From: JANXQE01 sp035651635
GTDB taxonomy: Bacteria; Verrucomicrobiota; Verrucomicrobiia; Limisphaerales; UBA8199
Reading direction: 5' to 3'
Length of the DNA stretch: 29,981 nucleotides
NCBI GenBank assembly: GCA_035651635.1
Contig: DASRFK010000318.1
Coordinates: 1-29,981 of the forward strand
The notes beneath the pieces were generated by a model. It worked only from the letters and a program-made list of their open reading frames with translations. It had not been told where the DNA came from and ran no database searches. Positions within the stretch are counted from its first letter, which is position 1. Every line of letters starts with the position of its first letter. Position numbers and translations under genes: made by a program. Shown in pieces: positions 15,459 through 24,457 of this stretch.

Positions 15459-17651
15459 TCAATGATTGTCAGTTGAGGCCAAAACGCAGCGAAACCCACA
15501 ACTAAGCGATTTTGCATCTGGCGGCAGGGCGCGATCGTAGTTGTCGTTGCTGTTAAAGGCGCCACCCTTGAGCAACTTTTGATCGCCGGGCTGATCGTCC
15601 AAGCACCATTCCCAAAGATTACCCAGCACATCGAACAACCCAAGCTTGTTGGGCGGCCCGGACTGCCCGACGACGGTGGGTTCTTTGCGCCGGGCGGTGC
15701 CATTAGGGAGTTCCCCAAAAGTTTGTCCGGCGGAGAATTCTTTCCATTGTTGTTCGGTCGGCAAGCTGTAGGACTTGCCGGCGGGCAGTGAACTACGCTC
15801 CAGCTCAGTAAGTTTGCGAGTGAATTCAATGGCGTCATTCCAAGTAACTTGTTGAACCGGCTGGCGATCGTTGAGCCACTTGGGATTGCTGGGGTTAGTC
15901 TTCATGACCTGATAGTACTCCGCCTGGGTGACTTCATATTTGCCGACCCAGAGACCCGAAGGCAACAACACCAAAACCATCCCGATGCTGTTGGTCATTT
16001 GGGTGGGTGCACCGTCGGGGGAGTGGGCCGTCGCGGTCGTCACCGCCGGGGCGGTGGCCAGGGTCGCAGAGACTAACTGAGTTTTCGCGGGTGAGTCGGC
16101 TAGAGGCGCGGCTTTGTTTTGCTCCGCGATTTGCTTCGCCAAGGCGGCCTGCTTCTCCGCTTCGACCCGAGCAGTTTCGGCGGCCTGACGCTCTTTTTCT
16201 TTGGCCGCTTGCGCGAGCCGTTTTTGATTTTCAAGCTCGGCGGCTTGCGCAAGCTGTCGTTGCCTTTCCTTCTCGGCCGCCGCTTCGGCTGCCCGTCGGT
16301 CCTTCTCCTTGGCGGCAGCAGCAATTTCTGCCTTGAGCCGCGTGGCTGCTGAAATGGCCTCCGACTGTTTCTTTTCTTCGGCCTGGCGAGCGGCTTCCGC
16401 GGCGGCGTCGGCCTTGGATTGGGCGGTCTCGACAATTGGCTGGTTGGTCGCCGGCGGAGTGGCGCCCGGGTTCTGCCGGTTCGTGGCCGCCATCAGCGGA
16501 TCGGCTTTCGCAGACTTCGAATCGACTGGACCCGAGGAGGAGCTCAGTTTGGGTAGAACGAACAGAGCGGCGGCGCCGGCCAAAACAACAATCGCGCCAA
16601 CGCCGAGCCACTTAAGCCAACCGCCTTTGGCCGGGGCCGAAGCCGGCGCCACCGAGGCCGAGGCTGGGGTGAGATCCGGACGGGTCGTTTCGCCCCGTTG
16701 GAAAGCCTGCAGGAAGGCAGTGGCTTTCGTGCGGAAATCCTCCTCCAGCTTGTAGGGCACTTCGCTGACCAATGGCACTGCTTTAGGCGTCGCGCGCAGA
16801 CAGAACAGTTCATGCGATTCCGGCTCTCCGACGGTGACGTCGACCCAATCCGCGTCCAACGGCAGGGTGAGCAAGAGCGGCACCGAAGCATCCACCTGCA
16901 CGAGGAAGAAACGGCTCCAAAAGAGCAGGGCTTCTTCGACGCCCGAGGCGGCGCGAGGCACGCGGATTTGCTGGACCCGAATGGAAGCTGGACTAGTGCG
17001 GACATTGAAAACCCCCGGGGCGAAAGCGCCCAACTGACCGTGGATCTGGTACAAAACACGCAGGAAGCCCTCCTGGCCGTTTTGACCCGGGTTGAGAATA
17101 CGGTGCAGTGCCTCCGGGCTGACCGGAGTGTTTTCGCCGCGGCCGTCAGCGGCCTGGACGGCCTCGCGCAGGGCAGCGCGTTTTCGGGCGAGCAGCGAGC
17201 GCACGTCGGCGGCCGAGGTGGTTTGAACGCAGCCTTGCTCCAACTCAGCCAGCACGGGCAGGGCCTGTTTGAGGATCCAGCCGAGGGGTACACCGATGAA
17301 GTGCAGGCAGACTACCATCGGATAACGCTTGCGCCCTTTCCCGTCACTGGAAGACCACATTCTGCCCACGAGCACCTGGCCTGACCGCTGCCAAACGAAA
17401 AGATGGTTGAAAGCGGGAACTTGTTGAGCCGGCTCAAGCTTCTCCCAGGCGCCGGAATCGATTTGCCCGCCAATGCCATTTACATATAAGAGCAGTTTGG
17501 CAAAATTCAGGCTCTCGGTCTCCAGCCCCAAGTCCTCGACGTGGTCATCCCAACCCGGGTGTTTGCCAAACGCAGCCACGGCTACGAAGCGACCCGACGG
17601 ATTGAACCGCCGCGGATCCTCAAGCAAAAATTTTTTGAGGAAGTCGCTCAT
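15459..17651 (-). CDS. TagF domain - transmembrane helix - TolA-like coiled coil - FGE-fold fusion protein
   Basis: A 730-residue multidomain protein. Residues about 20-310 are TagF-like: VAAFGKHPGWDDHVEDLGLE (25-44), a following LLLYVNGIGGQIDSGAW and RKRYPMVVCLHF (107-118). TagF is known as a cytoplasmic repressor of T6SS firing. Residues 348-366 form one membrane helix with Lys before it, predicting N-in/C-out. Residues about 405-515 are Ala/Lys/Glu/Arg/Gln coiled coil like TolA domain II. Residues 550-725 have the FGE/SUMF1 (C-type lectin-like) fold: NSIGMVLVLLPSG, GKYEVTQAEYYQVM, YSLPTEQQWKEF, GLFDVLGNLWEWC, LKGGAFNSNDNYDRAL, CGFRCV. The cysteine pair of active FGE is not at the usual place. 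TagR, a periplasmic activator of the threonine-phosphorylation pathway, is also FGE-like, so this may fuse both regulators. Starts 21 bases after tssM. Confidence 0.88.
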   Translation of the reverse strand: MSDFLKKFLLEDPRRFNPSGRFVAVAAFGKHPGWDDHVEDLGLETESLNFAKLLLYVNGIGGQIDSGAWEKLEPAQQVPAFNHLFVWQRSGQVLVGRMWSSSDGKGRKRYPMVVCLHFIGVPLGWILKQALPVLAELEQGCVQTTSAADVRSLLARKRAALREAVQAADGRGENTPVSPEALHRILNPGQNGQEGFLRVLYQIHGQLGAFAPGVFNVRTSPASIRVQQIRVPRAASGVEEALLFWSRFFLVQVDASVPLLLTLPLDADWVDVTVGEPESHELFCLRATPKAVPLVSEVPYKLEEDFRTKATAFLQAFQRGETTRPDLTPASASVAPASAPAKGGWLKWLGVGAIVVLAGAAALFVLPKLSSSSGPVDSKSAKADPLMAATNRQNPGATPPATNQPIVETAQSKADAAAEAARQAEEKKQSEAISAATRLKAEIAAAAKEKDRRAAEAAAEKERQRQLAQAAELENQKRLAQAAKEKERQAAETARVEAEKQAALAKQIAEQNKAAPLADSPAKTQLVSATLATAPAVTTATAHSPDGAPTQMTNSIGMVLVLLPSGLWVGKYEVTQAEYYQVMKTNPSNPKWLNDRQPVQQVTWNDAIEFTRKLTELERSSLPAGKSYSLPTEQQWKEFSAGQTFGELPNGTARRKEPTVVGQSGPPNKLGLFDVLGNLWEWCLDDQPGDQKLLKGGAFNSNDNYDRALPPDAKSLSCGFRCVLASTDNH

Positions 17652-17672
17652 GCGAAAATCAAAGTATCGGGC

Positions 17673-20600
17673 TCATGAAGCGGGCCATTGATCCAGTTCC
17701 GGCAGGACGCTCTCAAACTTTAATTTCAGTCGGATTGTTCCTTTGGCGCCGGGAGCCGTAACGGGGATTCTAACCCACCAGGTTTTTGGATCGGTCTTGT
17801 CGCGTTCACCTTTGAATTTATGGATCAATTCGAGCGGGCCCCAGTCACCGGTTTGAATTGCCTTTGAGGTCGGAGAATCAGGGGTGTTCACATTTTTGAT
17901 GTGTCGCAGTTCGAACTTCTGTTGCACCGGGACATCGCCCATTTTCTGGTCATCAGGCCCCCCGGTCCGGGTGGCCTCGCCGGGGCCGCCGTCAAAGACA
18001 ATCTTGAGATCGCGCCAGGTCCCCTGCCATTCGTCATCTCCCCTGGTGCTGTCGGTGTTAGCCGCAAGTGAAATACTGCACGTGCCGAGGATTCCCTCAT
18101 CACCCATGAGTGCCTTGGTAATGGCCTGTTGGCCGCCAACGCTGGCCACAAAAGACTTCCACGTAGACGAGTCGTGCGGCGCATATTTTTGGAAATTGGT
18201 GGAAGCCAGATCTTCAGAGATGAATTTGAGCTGTTTCCAGGCGGACTTAAACGCGTCGGGGCTGACGCGATGATCCAAATCACGGGTTAAAGGAAAACCC
18301 GAGCCAAAACTTGTGAGGGCCTGCCCCTGGCTGAGGTAGGCGTCGAAGAACTTTCCGGTCTGTTTACGCTCGACGAGTTTGAGTTCGTAAGCGACGGCAG
18401 CAGCGACTTCATTGCTGAGCTTTCCGGCGTAGAGGCCAACCTCGCTTCGCATCGCGCCAACCTTGTCATTCAGGTACTTGTCCAAAACATCGCCCTTGAA
18501 TCCGATCAATTTCGCGTTTGCGAAGGGATCGTCATCCATGAGTTTTTTTGCCCGCGCGTAAAGATCGGCGCGTTTGCGGAAAGCATTATCGGCCAAACAG
18601 GTCTCATCGAGTTTTTGAAACTCCTTTGGATCGGCGCCGGCAAGCAAGCTGGCGACGCCATTGCTGAGGTGTTCCTGGATCTGGTCAAGACGCTCCTTAA
18701 TCTCTTTGAAAAGCGGATAATCCTTGTTCGCGGCGAGGGCGGTGTCATTGACGGCCCGGATCCGTCCCAAGGCGGCCCCGGCACTGCTGGTCAGGCCATC
18801 GCGGAAGGCGCGTTGCGCGTTTGTTAGCGAGACGCCGCCGGCGAACAGACTCTCGTGGGAGGCCTTCGTGACAGCCTCATCCAGGGCTTTGCTGGCTTTA
18901 TCGACTTCATCCGCTGCCTGGCGGAACTGTGTGTCTACGTTTTGTTTCGCAGCAGTGAACAGGTTGTCTTCGTTCTGGGAGAACGGCACAACCGAGTCGC
19001 GCAAAGATGAAATTTGGCGCCACTGCTCCTTGTAAGTCTGCAGACCGTTGGTCGCGTTGCGGATGAACAATTCCAAGCCGGCGTTGATGCCGGAGTTAAT
19101 CGCCAGGTTGTTGGTTCCATTGCGGCCCCCACTGAGCCAACGCGGCGCCCAGGAACCCTTGGCCGTGTCATTACTGGTGTAGGTCCACGCCATGGCGGCA
19201 ATCAGGTTGGTGTCCGGCGCAACGTCCTGTCCGGCAATATAGTTTTCCAGCGAGCTGAGAAAGGCTTTGGCGCGGTCGGGGGTTACGGTTCCATTGTTGG
19301 TCGGAGTAGTGCCGCGTGACAGGACGTCGGCCTCAAATTGAATGAGCGTTGCCAGAGCATCTGGCTCGCGCTGAGCCGAACCTGGATCGCTGGAGTCGGC
19401 ACGGGTCATTTTCTGACGGGTGGCCTCCAGCAGAGGCCGCACGATGCCCGACTCAAAGACAATCCGCTGCGCCTTGTGGCTGTTACGGTTGTACTTGTCA
19501 GCCAAGCCGGGGAACATCAGGTTTTTCTTGAGTTGCTTCTGCGCCAACTCGACCAAGGTAAGATGAAACTCGCCCAGGGTGACCGTCTTGTTATCGATCG
19601 TGAGCGCATTGGTGGAAATGGCGGGCATAAATGAGCCGTCGCCGCGTATGGGAACGATCGACTGCTTCCAGTACTTATTATCCCATCCGGCCTGCGACAC
19701 AGTATGCCAATAGTCGCCCTGATCTTTGACCCCGCTGCGCAAGCTGCCCATCGCCAGCCAAGCCACCGTCACGAACGCAGCCAAGGCGACGAAACCAACG
19801 GTGTATAAAGCGATCTGCTGGCCGCGCAACATGACCTTGGTATTGGTCGCGCGCGTAACCAGGCCTTTCTCGCGGAAAACTTTTTCGAGGAACAAGTCGC
19901 GCAGGAAATACGCCCGCTCCCGTTCCCACACCTTGCCTTCAGGCAATTCATCGACGGCAACCCCAATCGCTTCGGCTAATTCGGCGTCCAGGGCGGCTCC
20001 TTCACGCATGGATGAGGAAAAATAAATTCCGCGCAAGAACAACGGCTTGGCCGACCACTCACCGGCAATGAAGATGGTCTCAAGGTAGCGCCGAAGCCGC
20101 GAGGCGAGCGTCTCCAAACTATGCGGCAGAGCGTAGAGAGAATCGACCTCGTCGGTGCGACGGCCTTCAGTGTTCTCGGGCACCGGATCGCGGAGCAAGC
20201 CGAGCCGGCGGCGGCGCAAGCGGGCGGCGACCTGTTCGAGGTGCTTGTCGACCAGGTCAGGCTTAAAGGGTTCATCCAAGGCATCCGGATTGGACCAACC
20301 CATCATCTGGTGCTGCAGTTGCGGGTCGGTCAGGCTGTCGAAGAATTCGCGGAAACCGTTAATCTTATCGCATTTTGTCACGACGACAAAAACCGGAAAA
20401 CGCACGTCGAGCACGCGCTGAATGACATCCAATTGCTGAGCGATTTTACCGGCCTTTTTTTGGATCGAGTCCGCCGAGTCCTTGATCAGGCTGTCGGAAG
20501 GTATAATGAGGAAAAGACCGTTAATGGGGCAATTGGGGCGATTCTTTTTGAGCAAAATGAGAAACTCTTTCCATTCACTCGTTTCGCCCGGCTTAACATC

Positions 20601-21179
20601 CTCGAACATCAAGCGGCCGGCGGTGTCCAGCAGCACGGCATGATTCGTGAACCACCAGTTCATGTTGATGGTCCCGCCCACTCCCTGAAATTCATCCTGC
20701 ATGCCCGGGGGAAAGCCCACGTTGCTGTGGCGGATGGCTTCGGTCTTGCCCGAACCAGGTTCGCCGACAATCACGTACCACGGCAGCTTATAGAGATCTT
20801 TGCCGCGTGATTTGTAAGCATCGACCCCGGTCTGGAATTTCTTGCGTAAGTCGTCAAGCCGGGCGCGCTGTCCGGGATCGCTTAGGCCACGGGGAGTGGC
20901 GGAACTGTGCTGGGAGATTTCACCACCGAACTGCTGGTTGTGCTGTTTTTCGATCCATGCTTTCCAGCCGTAATAGCCGGCGGTGATCAAGCCCAGCAGC
21001 ACCAGCGCGACGATCAGGAAGGTCTTTTCACTTTGATCGAGATGCGCGAACTTGAAGATGACGAAAACACCCACGAACACGGCGAAAAAAGTAATTGAAA
21101 CTTTGATCGGCTTGGGGATGGATCCCAGCACCCCGGCGGTGCTGGTCAACTGCTTTAGAATCTTTAAAATGTTTTCCAT
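17673..21179 (-). CDS. tssM: TssM / IcmF, inner-membrane complex protein with cytoplasmic NTPase domain
   Basis: TssM spans the inner membrane and periplasm and docks the baseplate. The 1168 residues show two N-terminal membrane helices (about 27-43 and 54-72), then a cytoplasmic GTPase-like domain with Walker A GEPGSGKT (139-146), LLDTAGR (183-189) and TKCD (268-271). A third helix (about 455-478, ALYTVGFVALAAFVTVAWLA) leads to a large periplasmic region with IcmF-type helical and C-terminal beta-rich parts. Size is normal. The intact Walker A suggests NTP binding, which many TssM have lost. It starts 12 bases after the tssL stop. No TssJ partner gene is in the window. Confidence 0.96.
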   Translation of the reverse strand: MENILKILKQLTSTAGVLGSIPKPIKVSITFFAVFVGVFVIFKFAHLDQSEKTFLIVALVLLGLITAGYYGWKAWIEKQHNQQFGGEISQHSSATPRGLSDPGQRARLDDLRKKFQTGVDAYKSRGKDLYKLPWYVIVGEPGSGKTEAIRHSNVGFPPGMQDEFQGVGGTINMNWWFTNHAVLLDTAGRLMFEDVKPGETSEWKEFLILLKKNRPNCPINGLFLIIPSDSLIKDSADSIQKKAGKIAQQLDVIQRVLDVRFPVFVVVTKCDKINGFREFFDSLTDPQLQHQMMGWSNPDALDEPFKPDLVDKHLEQVAARLRRRRLGLLRDPVPENTEGRRTDEVDSLYALPHSLETLASRLRRYLETIFIAGEWSAKPLFLRGIYFSSSMREGAALDAELAEAIGVAVDELPEGKVWERERAYFLRDLFLEKVFREKGLVTRATNTKVMLRGQQIALYTVGFVALAAFVTVAWLAMGSLRSGVKDQGDYWHTVSQAGWDNKYWKQSIVPIRGDGSFMPAISTNALTIDNKTVTLGEFHLTLVELAQKQLKKNLMFPGLADKYNRNSHKAQRIVFESGIVRPLLEATRQKMTRADSSDPGSAQREPDALATLIQFEADVLSRGTTPTNNGTVTPDRAKAFLSSLENYIAGQDVAPDTNLIAAMAWTYTSNDTAKGSWAPRWLSGGRNGTNNLAINSGINAGLELFIRNATNGLQTYKEQWRQISSLRDSVVPFSQNEDNLFTAAKQNVDTQFRQAADEVDKASKALDEAVTKASHESLFAGGVSLTNAQRAFRDGLTSSAGAALGRIRAVNDTALAANKDYPLFKEIKERLDQIQEHLSNGVASLLAGADPKEFQKLDETCLADNAFRKRADLYARAKKLMDDDPFANAKLIGFKGDVLDKYLNDKVGAMRSEVGLYAGKLSNEVAAAVAYELKLVERKQTGKFFDAYLSQGQALTSFGSGFPLTRDLDHRVSPDAFKSAWKQLKFISEDLASTNFQKYAPHDSSTWKSFVASVGGQQAITKALMGDEGILGTCSISLAANTDSTRGDDEWQGTWRDLKIVFDGGPGEATRTGGPDDQKMGDVPVQQKFELRHIKNVNTPDSPTSKAIQTGDWGPLELIHKFKGERDKTDPKTWWVRIPVTAPGAKGTIRLKLKFESVLPELDQWPAS

Positions 21180-21191
21180 ACTGCGGGCGGA

Positions 21192-21977
21192 CTATTTGGA
21201 CTGTTCAGCGGCCAAGTCCTGGCGAAGCACTTCCTCGATCGAGTTATTCAAGTTCTTGGAGGCCTGACGATACATAATCACATAGGAGATGAGCACGGCG
21301 AAAGTAAAGCAGGCGAAAATGAGTCCGACAAACACCATGCGGCTGCTGGGAGGCTGGACCAGGTTGCGGGTATCGACTCCCTGGTAAGCTTCCGGACATA
21401 TCCGGGCCGTCTGGTCGTTTTCGACCAGGTGACGAATGCGCGGAGCGATACCGAGCATGGTTTTGCGGAGAAACTCGGGTTGTTTGAAATAAATCCCCGT
21501 AAAACCCAGGCCGATGCAGATGTAAAAGACCGCCAGGCGCTCGGCGGCGTCTTCGCCGCTCTCTTTTAAGGTCTCATCCAGCAGATCGAAAAACTTCTCA
21601 TCACCGGCCAGCTCCTGGCGTTCGTAAGCGAGCCGGTTCTGATTCCATTGGGCGGCAAAGGATAAAGTGCTTTCCGAAATCATGGAATCGATGAAGAAAA
21701 TGAGCGGGAGCTCGATCTTGCGCGCCTGTTGGGAAAGCCGCAGGTCCGTTGCGGCCTTGGACATCATGTCCTCCAGCAGCGCCTTAATTTCGGAACGCGC
21801 CACCACGTCGTCCAGGGCGGCGCCGCGCGCCGCCGCGGCTGTGGCGGAGGGTGTCGAAGCAGCCGCTTTGGAAAGGAAACTGGTCTCGCCACTTTTCGCG
21901 GAGGGCCCGCGGCGCCCGATGCGGTTGAGTCGGCAAATATACTGGAAGATGGGCTCAGTCAATTCTAGCAAGGTCAT
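21192..21977 (-). CDS. tssL: TssL / DotU, inner-membrane complex protein
   Basis: TssL (DotU family) is tail-anchored in the inner membrane with a cytoplasmic hook domain that contacts TssM, TssE and TssK. I choose ATG 21977, giving 261 residues that begin MTLLELTEPIFQYICRLNR; this overlaps the tssK stop as ATGA, indicating translational coupling. A farther in-frame ATG at 22094 would only read through tssK. Landmarks are ELPLIFFIDSMI, LAYERQELAGDEKFFDLLDE, LAVFYICIGLGFTGIYF and a single C-terminal membrane helix VFVGLIFACFTFAVLISYVI. Only about 25 residues follow the helix, so there is no OmpA-like peptidoglycan-binding domain. Confidence 0.94.
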   Translation of the reverse strand: MTLLELTEPIFQYICRLNRIGRRGPSAKSGETSFLSKAAASTPSATAAAARGAALDDVVARSEIKALLEDMMSKAATDLRLSQQARKIELPLIFFIDSMISESTLSFAAQWNQNRLAYERQELAGDEKFFDLLDETLKESGEDAAERLAVFYICIGLGFTGIYFKQPEFLRKTMLGIAPRIRHLVENDQTARICPEAYQGVDTRNLVQPPSSRMVFVGLIFACFTFAVLISYVIMYRQASKNLNNSIEEVLRQDLAAEQSK

Positions 21978-23356
21978 GGTTTGGAGGTGCCGGCCGGCAC
22001 GGTCATATACAGGGTAAAGTTCGCATCCGACCAATCCAGTTCGCTTCCGGTCCAGCGAATGCAGGCGGTTTTCTCGGTCTGAATTTGCTGCCACATGCGC
22101 GCGCTATTGGCGCGTTCGAGTCGGAAATAGTGCAAATCCGAGGCGGCAGGAAGTTCGAGCGGAGCATGCCGTTCTTCTTTTAATTCGATGCCGCGAATGG
22201 CGCGAGTCGCCAGGCTTTGGGGCATCAATTTGAACTTGTCGCCATCCTCGACGTAACGTGCCAGCGCCGTCGGATCGAGCTTGGTTTTAATGCCAAGAAA
22301 GTAGGCGTTGGGTTGGGTGAACTGGTCCGCCTCGAAGTTGGCGGTAAGCAATCCGCCCACGTCCTTGAAAGCGAGCTTAATAAAACTGGGCGCGACCGCG
22401 CCCCGCAGGAAGGAACGAATCTTGTTCGCCAGCTCGCGGAAACACAGGAATTGATTATCGTGGCGGTAAGGAGAGCACTCGAACTCGTCGCGATCCGGGT
22501 GGAGAGCGGCCAATTCCGCGAGCAATTCCCGCAATTCGACATAAATGTGGAAGGGAACGGCCACCGGAGCATGGACCAGCGAAGGCAAGCGGGCGCTGAA
22601 CCGATTGAGGGTGCGCAAGCGCATTACCTGCTCAAATTGGACGCCGCGCATGGTATCGATGCTGAAGCCACCGCGGGTGACCTGCACGACCAGTTCCTTG
22701 CGGCTGGCTTCGACCTGGCTGACGAGGTCCCGCACCATCTCCCGGAGGACCAGCGACCCGTTGAGCACCATGCAGGGCGGCACATACTCCGGGTCCTCTT
22801 TGGGCAAGCCGACATCCTCGCCCGTGGCCCGCACAATCCGCAGCAAGGGCAGCACTTCCATATCGGCGACGTCCTCATGCTCGAGCATCAGCCGTGAGTT
22901 GATCTTGCGAACCTGGACCGGCTTGGGATTTTCGCCGGTGTTCTCGTCGTAACATTCCAGTTCGCTGATGCGATAGAGAAGTTTGGCGCGGGATTCCGAG
23001 TCCTGAACAATGGGCACCGTGTTCGCGCGGCTGCCTTGCCAAAGCGGGACGCCCAGCGCAATGGTGAAACTTCCACTGCCTTTCGAAAACGCCTGGGCAA
23101 TATCCAAGGAAGGCAACTCCGCCGAGGCGGGATAATTGACTTCCAGGCCGCTGGGCATAATGGCGCGTAATTTTTCGAAGCGGACGCGCTTGTTTTCCAG
23201 TTCGTCGCGGGAAAGCCGCGCTTCGATCAATCCGAAGGGATAGGGCCAGGACAAGCGACGCTCGGATGAGAGCTCATCCTCGATGCTTTTCTGCATCCGT
23301 TGCAGATGATGGGGCTGAAGGAACAGCCCTTCCTGCCAATGAATTCGTATGGACAT
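21974..23356 (-). CDS. tssK: TssK, baseplate-to-membrane-complex connector
   Basis: TssK trimers link the baseplate to TssL/TssM and resemble phage receptor-binding proteins. I place the start at ATG 23356, giving 460 residues opening MSIRIHWQEGLFLQPHHLQR, the standard TssK N-terminus; the ATG at 23386 would overlap the preceding gene and add residues unlike the family. Further support: WPYPFGLIEARLSRDEL, MPSGLEVNYPASAELP, FLCFRELANKIRSFLRGAV and YFRLERANSARMW near the end. The start is 10 bases after the preceding stop, and its own stop overlaps the tssL start. Confidence 0.94.
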   Translation of the reverse strand: MSIRIHWQEGLFLQPHHLQRMQKSIEDELSSERRLSWPYPFGLIEARLSRDELENKRVRFEKLRAIMPSGLEVNYPASAELPSLDIAQAFSKGSGSFTIALGVPLWQGSRANTVPIVQDSESRAKLLYRISELECYDENTGENPKPVQVRKINSRLMLEHEDVADMEVLPLLRIVRATGEDVGLPKEDPEYVPPCMVLNGSLVLREMVRDLVSQVEASRKELVVQVTRGGFSIDTMRGVQFEQVMRLRTLNRFSARLPSLVHAPVAVPFHIYVELRELLAELAALHPDRDEFECSPYRHDNQFLCFRELANKIRSFLRGAVAPSFIKLAFKDVGGLLTANFEADQFTQPNAYFLGIKTKLDPTALARYVEDGDKFKLMPQSLATRAIRGIELKEERHAPLELPAASDLHYFRLERANSARMWQQIQTEKTACIRWTGSELDWSDANFTLYMTVPAGTSKP

Positions 23357-23366
23357 TCGAAAGAGG

Positions 23367-24278
23367 TCAGCCGGCGACGCGGCCAAGGATCAAGTTCTCC
23401 GCCGATTTGGAGATGGCCTCCTGGATTTCATTCTCGATCGCCGGCTCGGAGGCATGTTCTTTGGCCTGTTGCACGAACTTCCGCCAACAGGCACTCTCCA
23501 GGCTCTCGTTCCATTTCTTCTCCATTTTGGCCCAATCCTCAATTACTTCGGGTGACAAGCGGGTCACATACTTCTTGGCGTAGGATGAGCCCGCGCGCCC
23601 TACTGCGCCCAGCAGGCCGGCAATGAGCCGCCGGGTCTTTTCCACTGGCTGAGCCAATTGCGCCGTAGAAACCTCCGCATCTCCAGCCAAATACGAACCG
23701 GCGAGCTTGCTCAGCTCGGTTTCCTTGCGAATACCGGATTTAGGAGCCAATTGCTTCCAGAGTGCCCAGGCCAACTGTTCGAGCACAAGGGCCAACTCGG
23801 TCGTGATCGCCAGCAGCTTGACCGCCCGCTCAAGTTGCAATTTTTTGCCAGCCACGAGGCCCAGCTTTTTCTGCAACTCCGGAGGCAGCTCCAGGAAAGC
23901 ATCAGCCGATTCTTTGACACTGAGGCCGACGGCCTGCAACTGAGCGGCGAAAGCAGCGCGAGTCTCCGGCGAAAGCGTCGGCGCCAACTGCACCAGGCTG
24001 GCTAACAAATCCTCCGGTCGGACCGGCGCAGGACCCGATTTGACGTCGCTCTCCGCAGTCGAACGGATACCTTCCCAAGCGGGAAACCGATCGGCCAGGC
24101 AATCGAGATAAAGCTTGCGCCGGGTGGGGGAAACGGGCTTGAGAGCTCGTTCAATCTCTTCGGTGATGTAACCCTGCCGAACGGAAGCCGGGTCGTCGGC
24201 GAAGTTTGCCTGGATCAATTTCAAACGGGCAGCCAGGCCATTAGCCCAAAGAGCTTCCTCTGATAAGTAAGAGTCCAT
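23367..24278 (-). CDS. Unrecognised helical protein leading the tssK-L-M operon (possibly Fha C-terminal-like)
   Basis: A 303-residue protein I cannot name firmly. It has no signal peptide or membrane segment and looks all-helical and cytoplasmic, rich in Ala, Leu, Glu and Lys. The second half, with KKLQLERAVKLLAITTELAL followed by VLEQLAWALWKQL and later RLSPEVIEDWAKMEKKWNES plus ACWRKFVQQAKEH, recalls the C-terminal helical domain of T6SS Fha/TagH proteins, where an acidic-ended P-x-x-I/L-E helix and an aromatic W-x-x-F/Y helix close the domain. No FHA domain is present, so if related it is a stand-alone version. It is first in the tssK-tssL-tssM run, 10 bases before tssK, hence almost surely a T6SS component. 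Resemblance is by eye only. Confidence 0.75.
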   Translation of the reverse strand: MDSYLSEEALWANGLAARLKLIQANFADDPASVRQGYITEEIERALKPVSPTRRKLYLDCLADRFPAWEGIRSTAESDVKSGPAPVRPEDLLASLVQLAPTLSPETRAAFAAQLQAVGLSVKESADAFLELPPELQKKLGLVAGKKLQLERAVKLLAITTELALVLEQLAWALWKQLAPKSGIRKETELSKLAGSYLAGDAEVSTAQLAQPVEKTRRLIAGLLGAVGRAGSSYAKKYVTRLSPEVIEDWAKMEKKWNESLESACWRKFVQQAKEHASEPAIENEIQEAISKSAENLILGRVAG

Positions 24279-24457
24279 ACGAAATTCAATTCAGCGGCGC
24301 CCCGCGAACGAAATCCAAAGGTCGGCTCTGGTCGGACATCGTCACGGCGCAGGCTGGTGTGGGGACCGCCGGGTCAACTGCAACCGTCCGCCGGCGATTC
24401 AAGTTTGCATCCAAACTCACGAGCATACACCTGCGGGAAACATGCGGGGACCGAGCC
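24279..24457. other. Gap between the TPS and T6SS gene sets
   Basis: This 179-base stretch separates the tpsB stop from the first T6SS gene. I see no clear terminator hairpin, no convincing promoter on the minus strand and no RNA gene. A 46-codon minus-strand frame runs through it and ends 7 bases before the next gene, but it has no family resemblance. A promoter for the tssK block would be expected here. Confidence 0.5.

Noticed and set aside
16698..17384. Plus-strand open frame of 228 codons opposite the TagF domain
   Set aside because: Antisense to a recognised domain; no recognisable protein pattern and no ribosome site.
20121..20810. Plus-strand open frame of 229 codons opposite the tssM NTPase domain
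   Set aside because: Fully antisense to conserved Walker-motif coding sequence.
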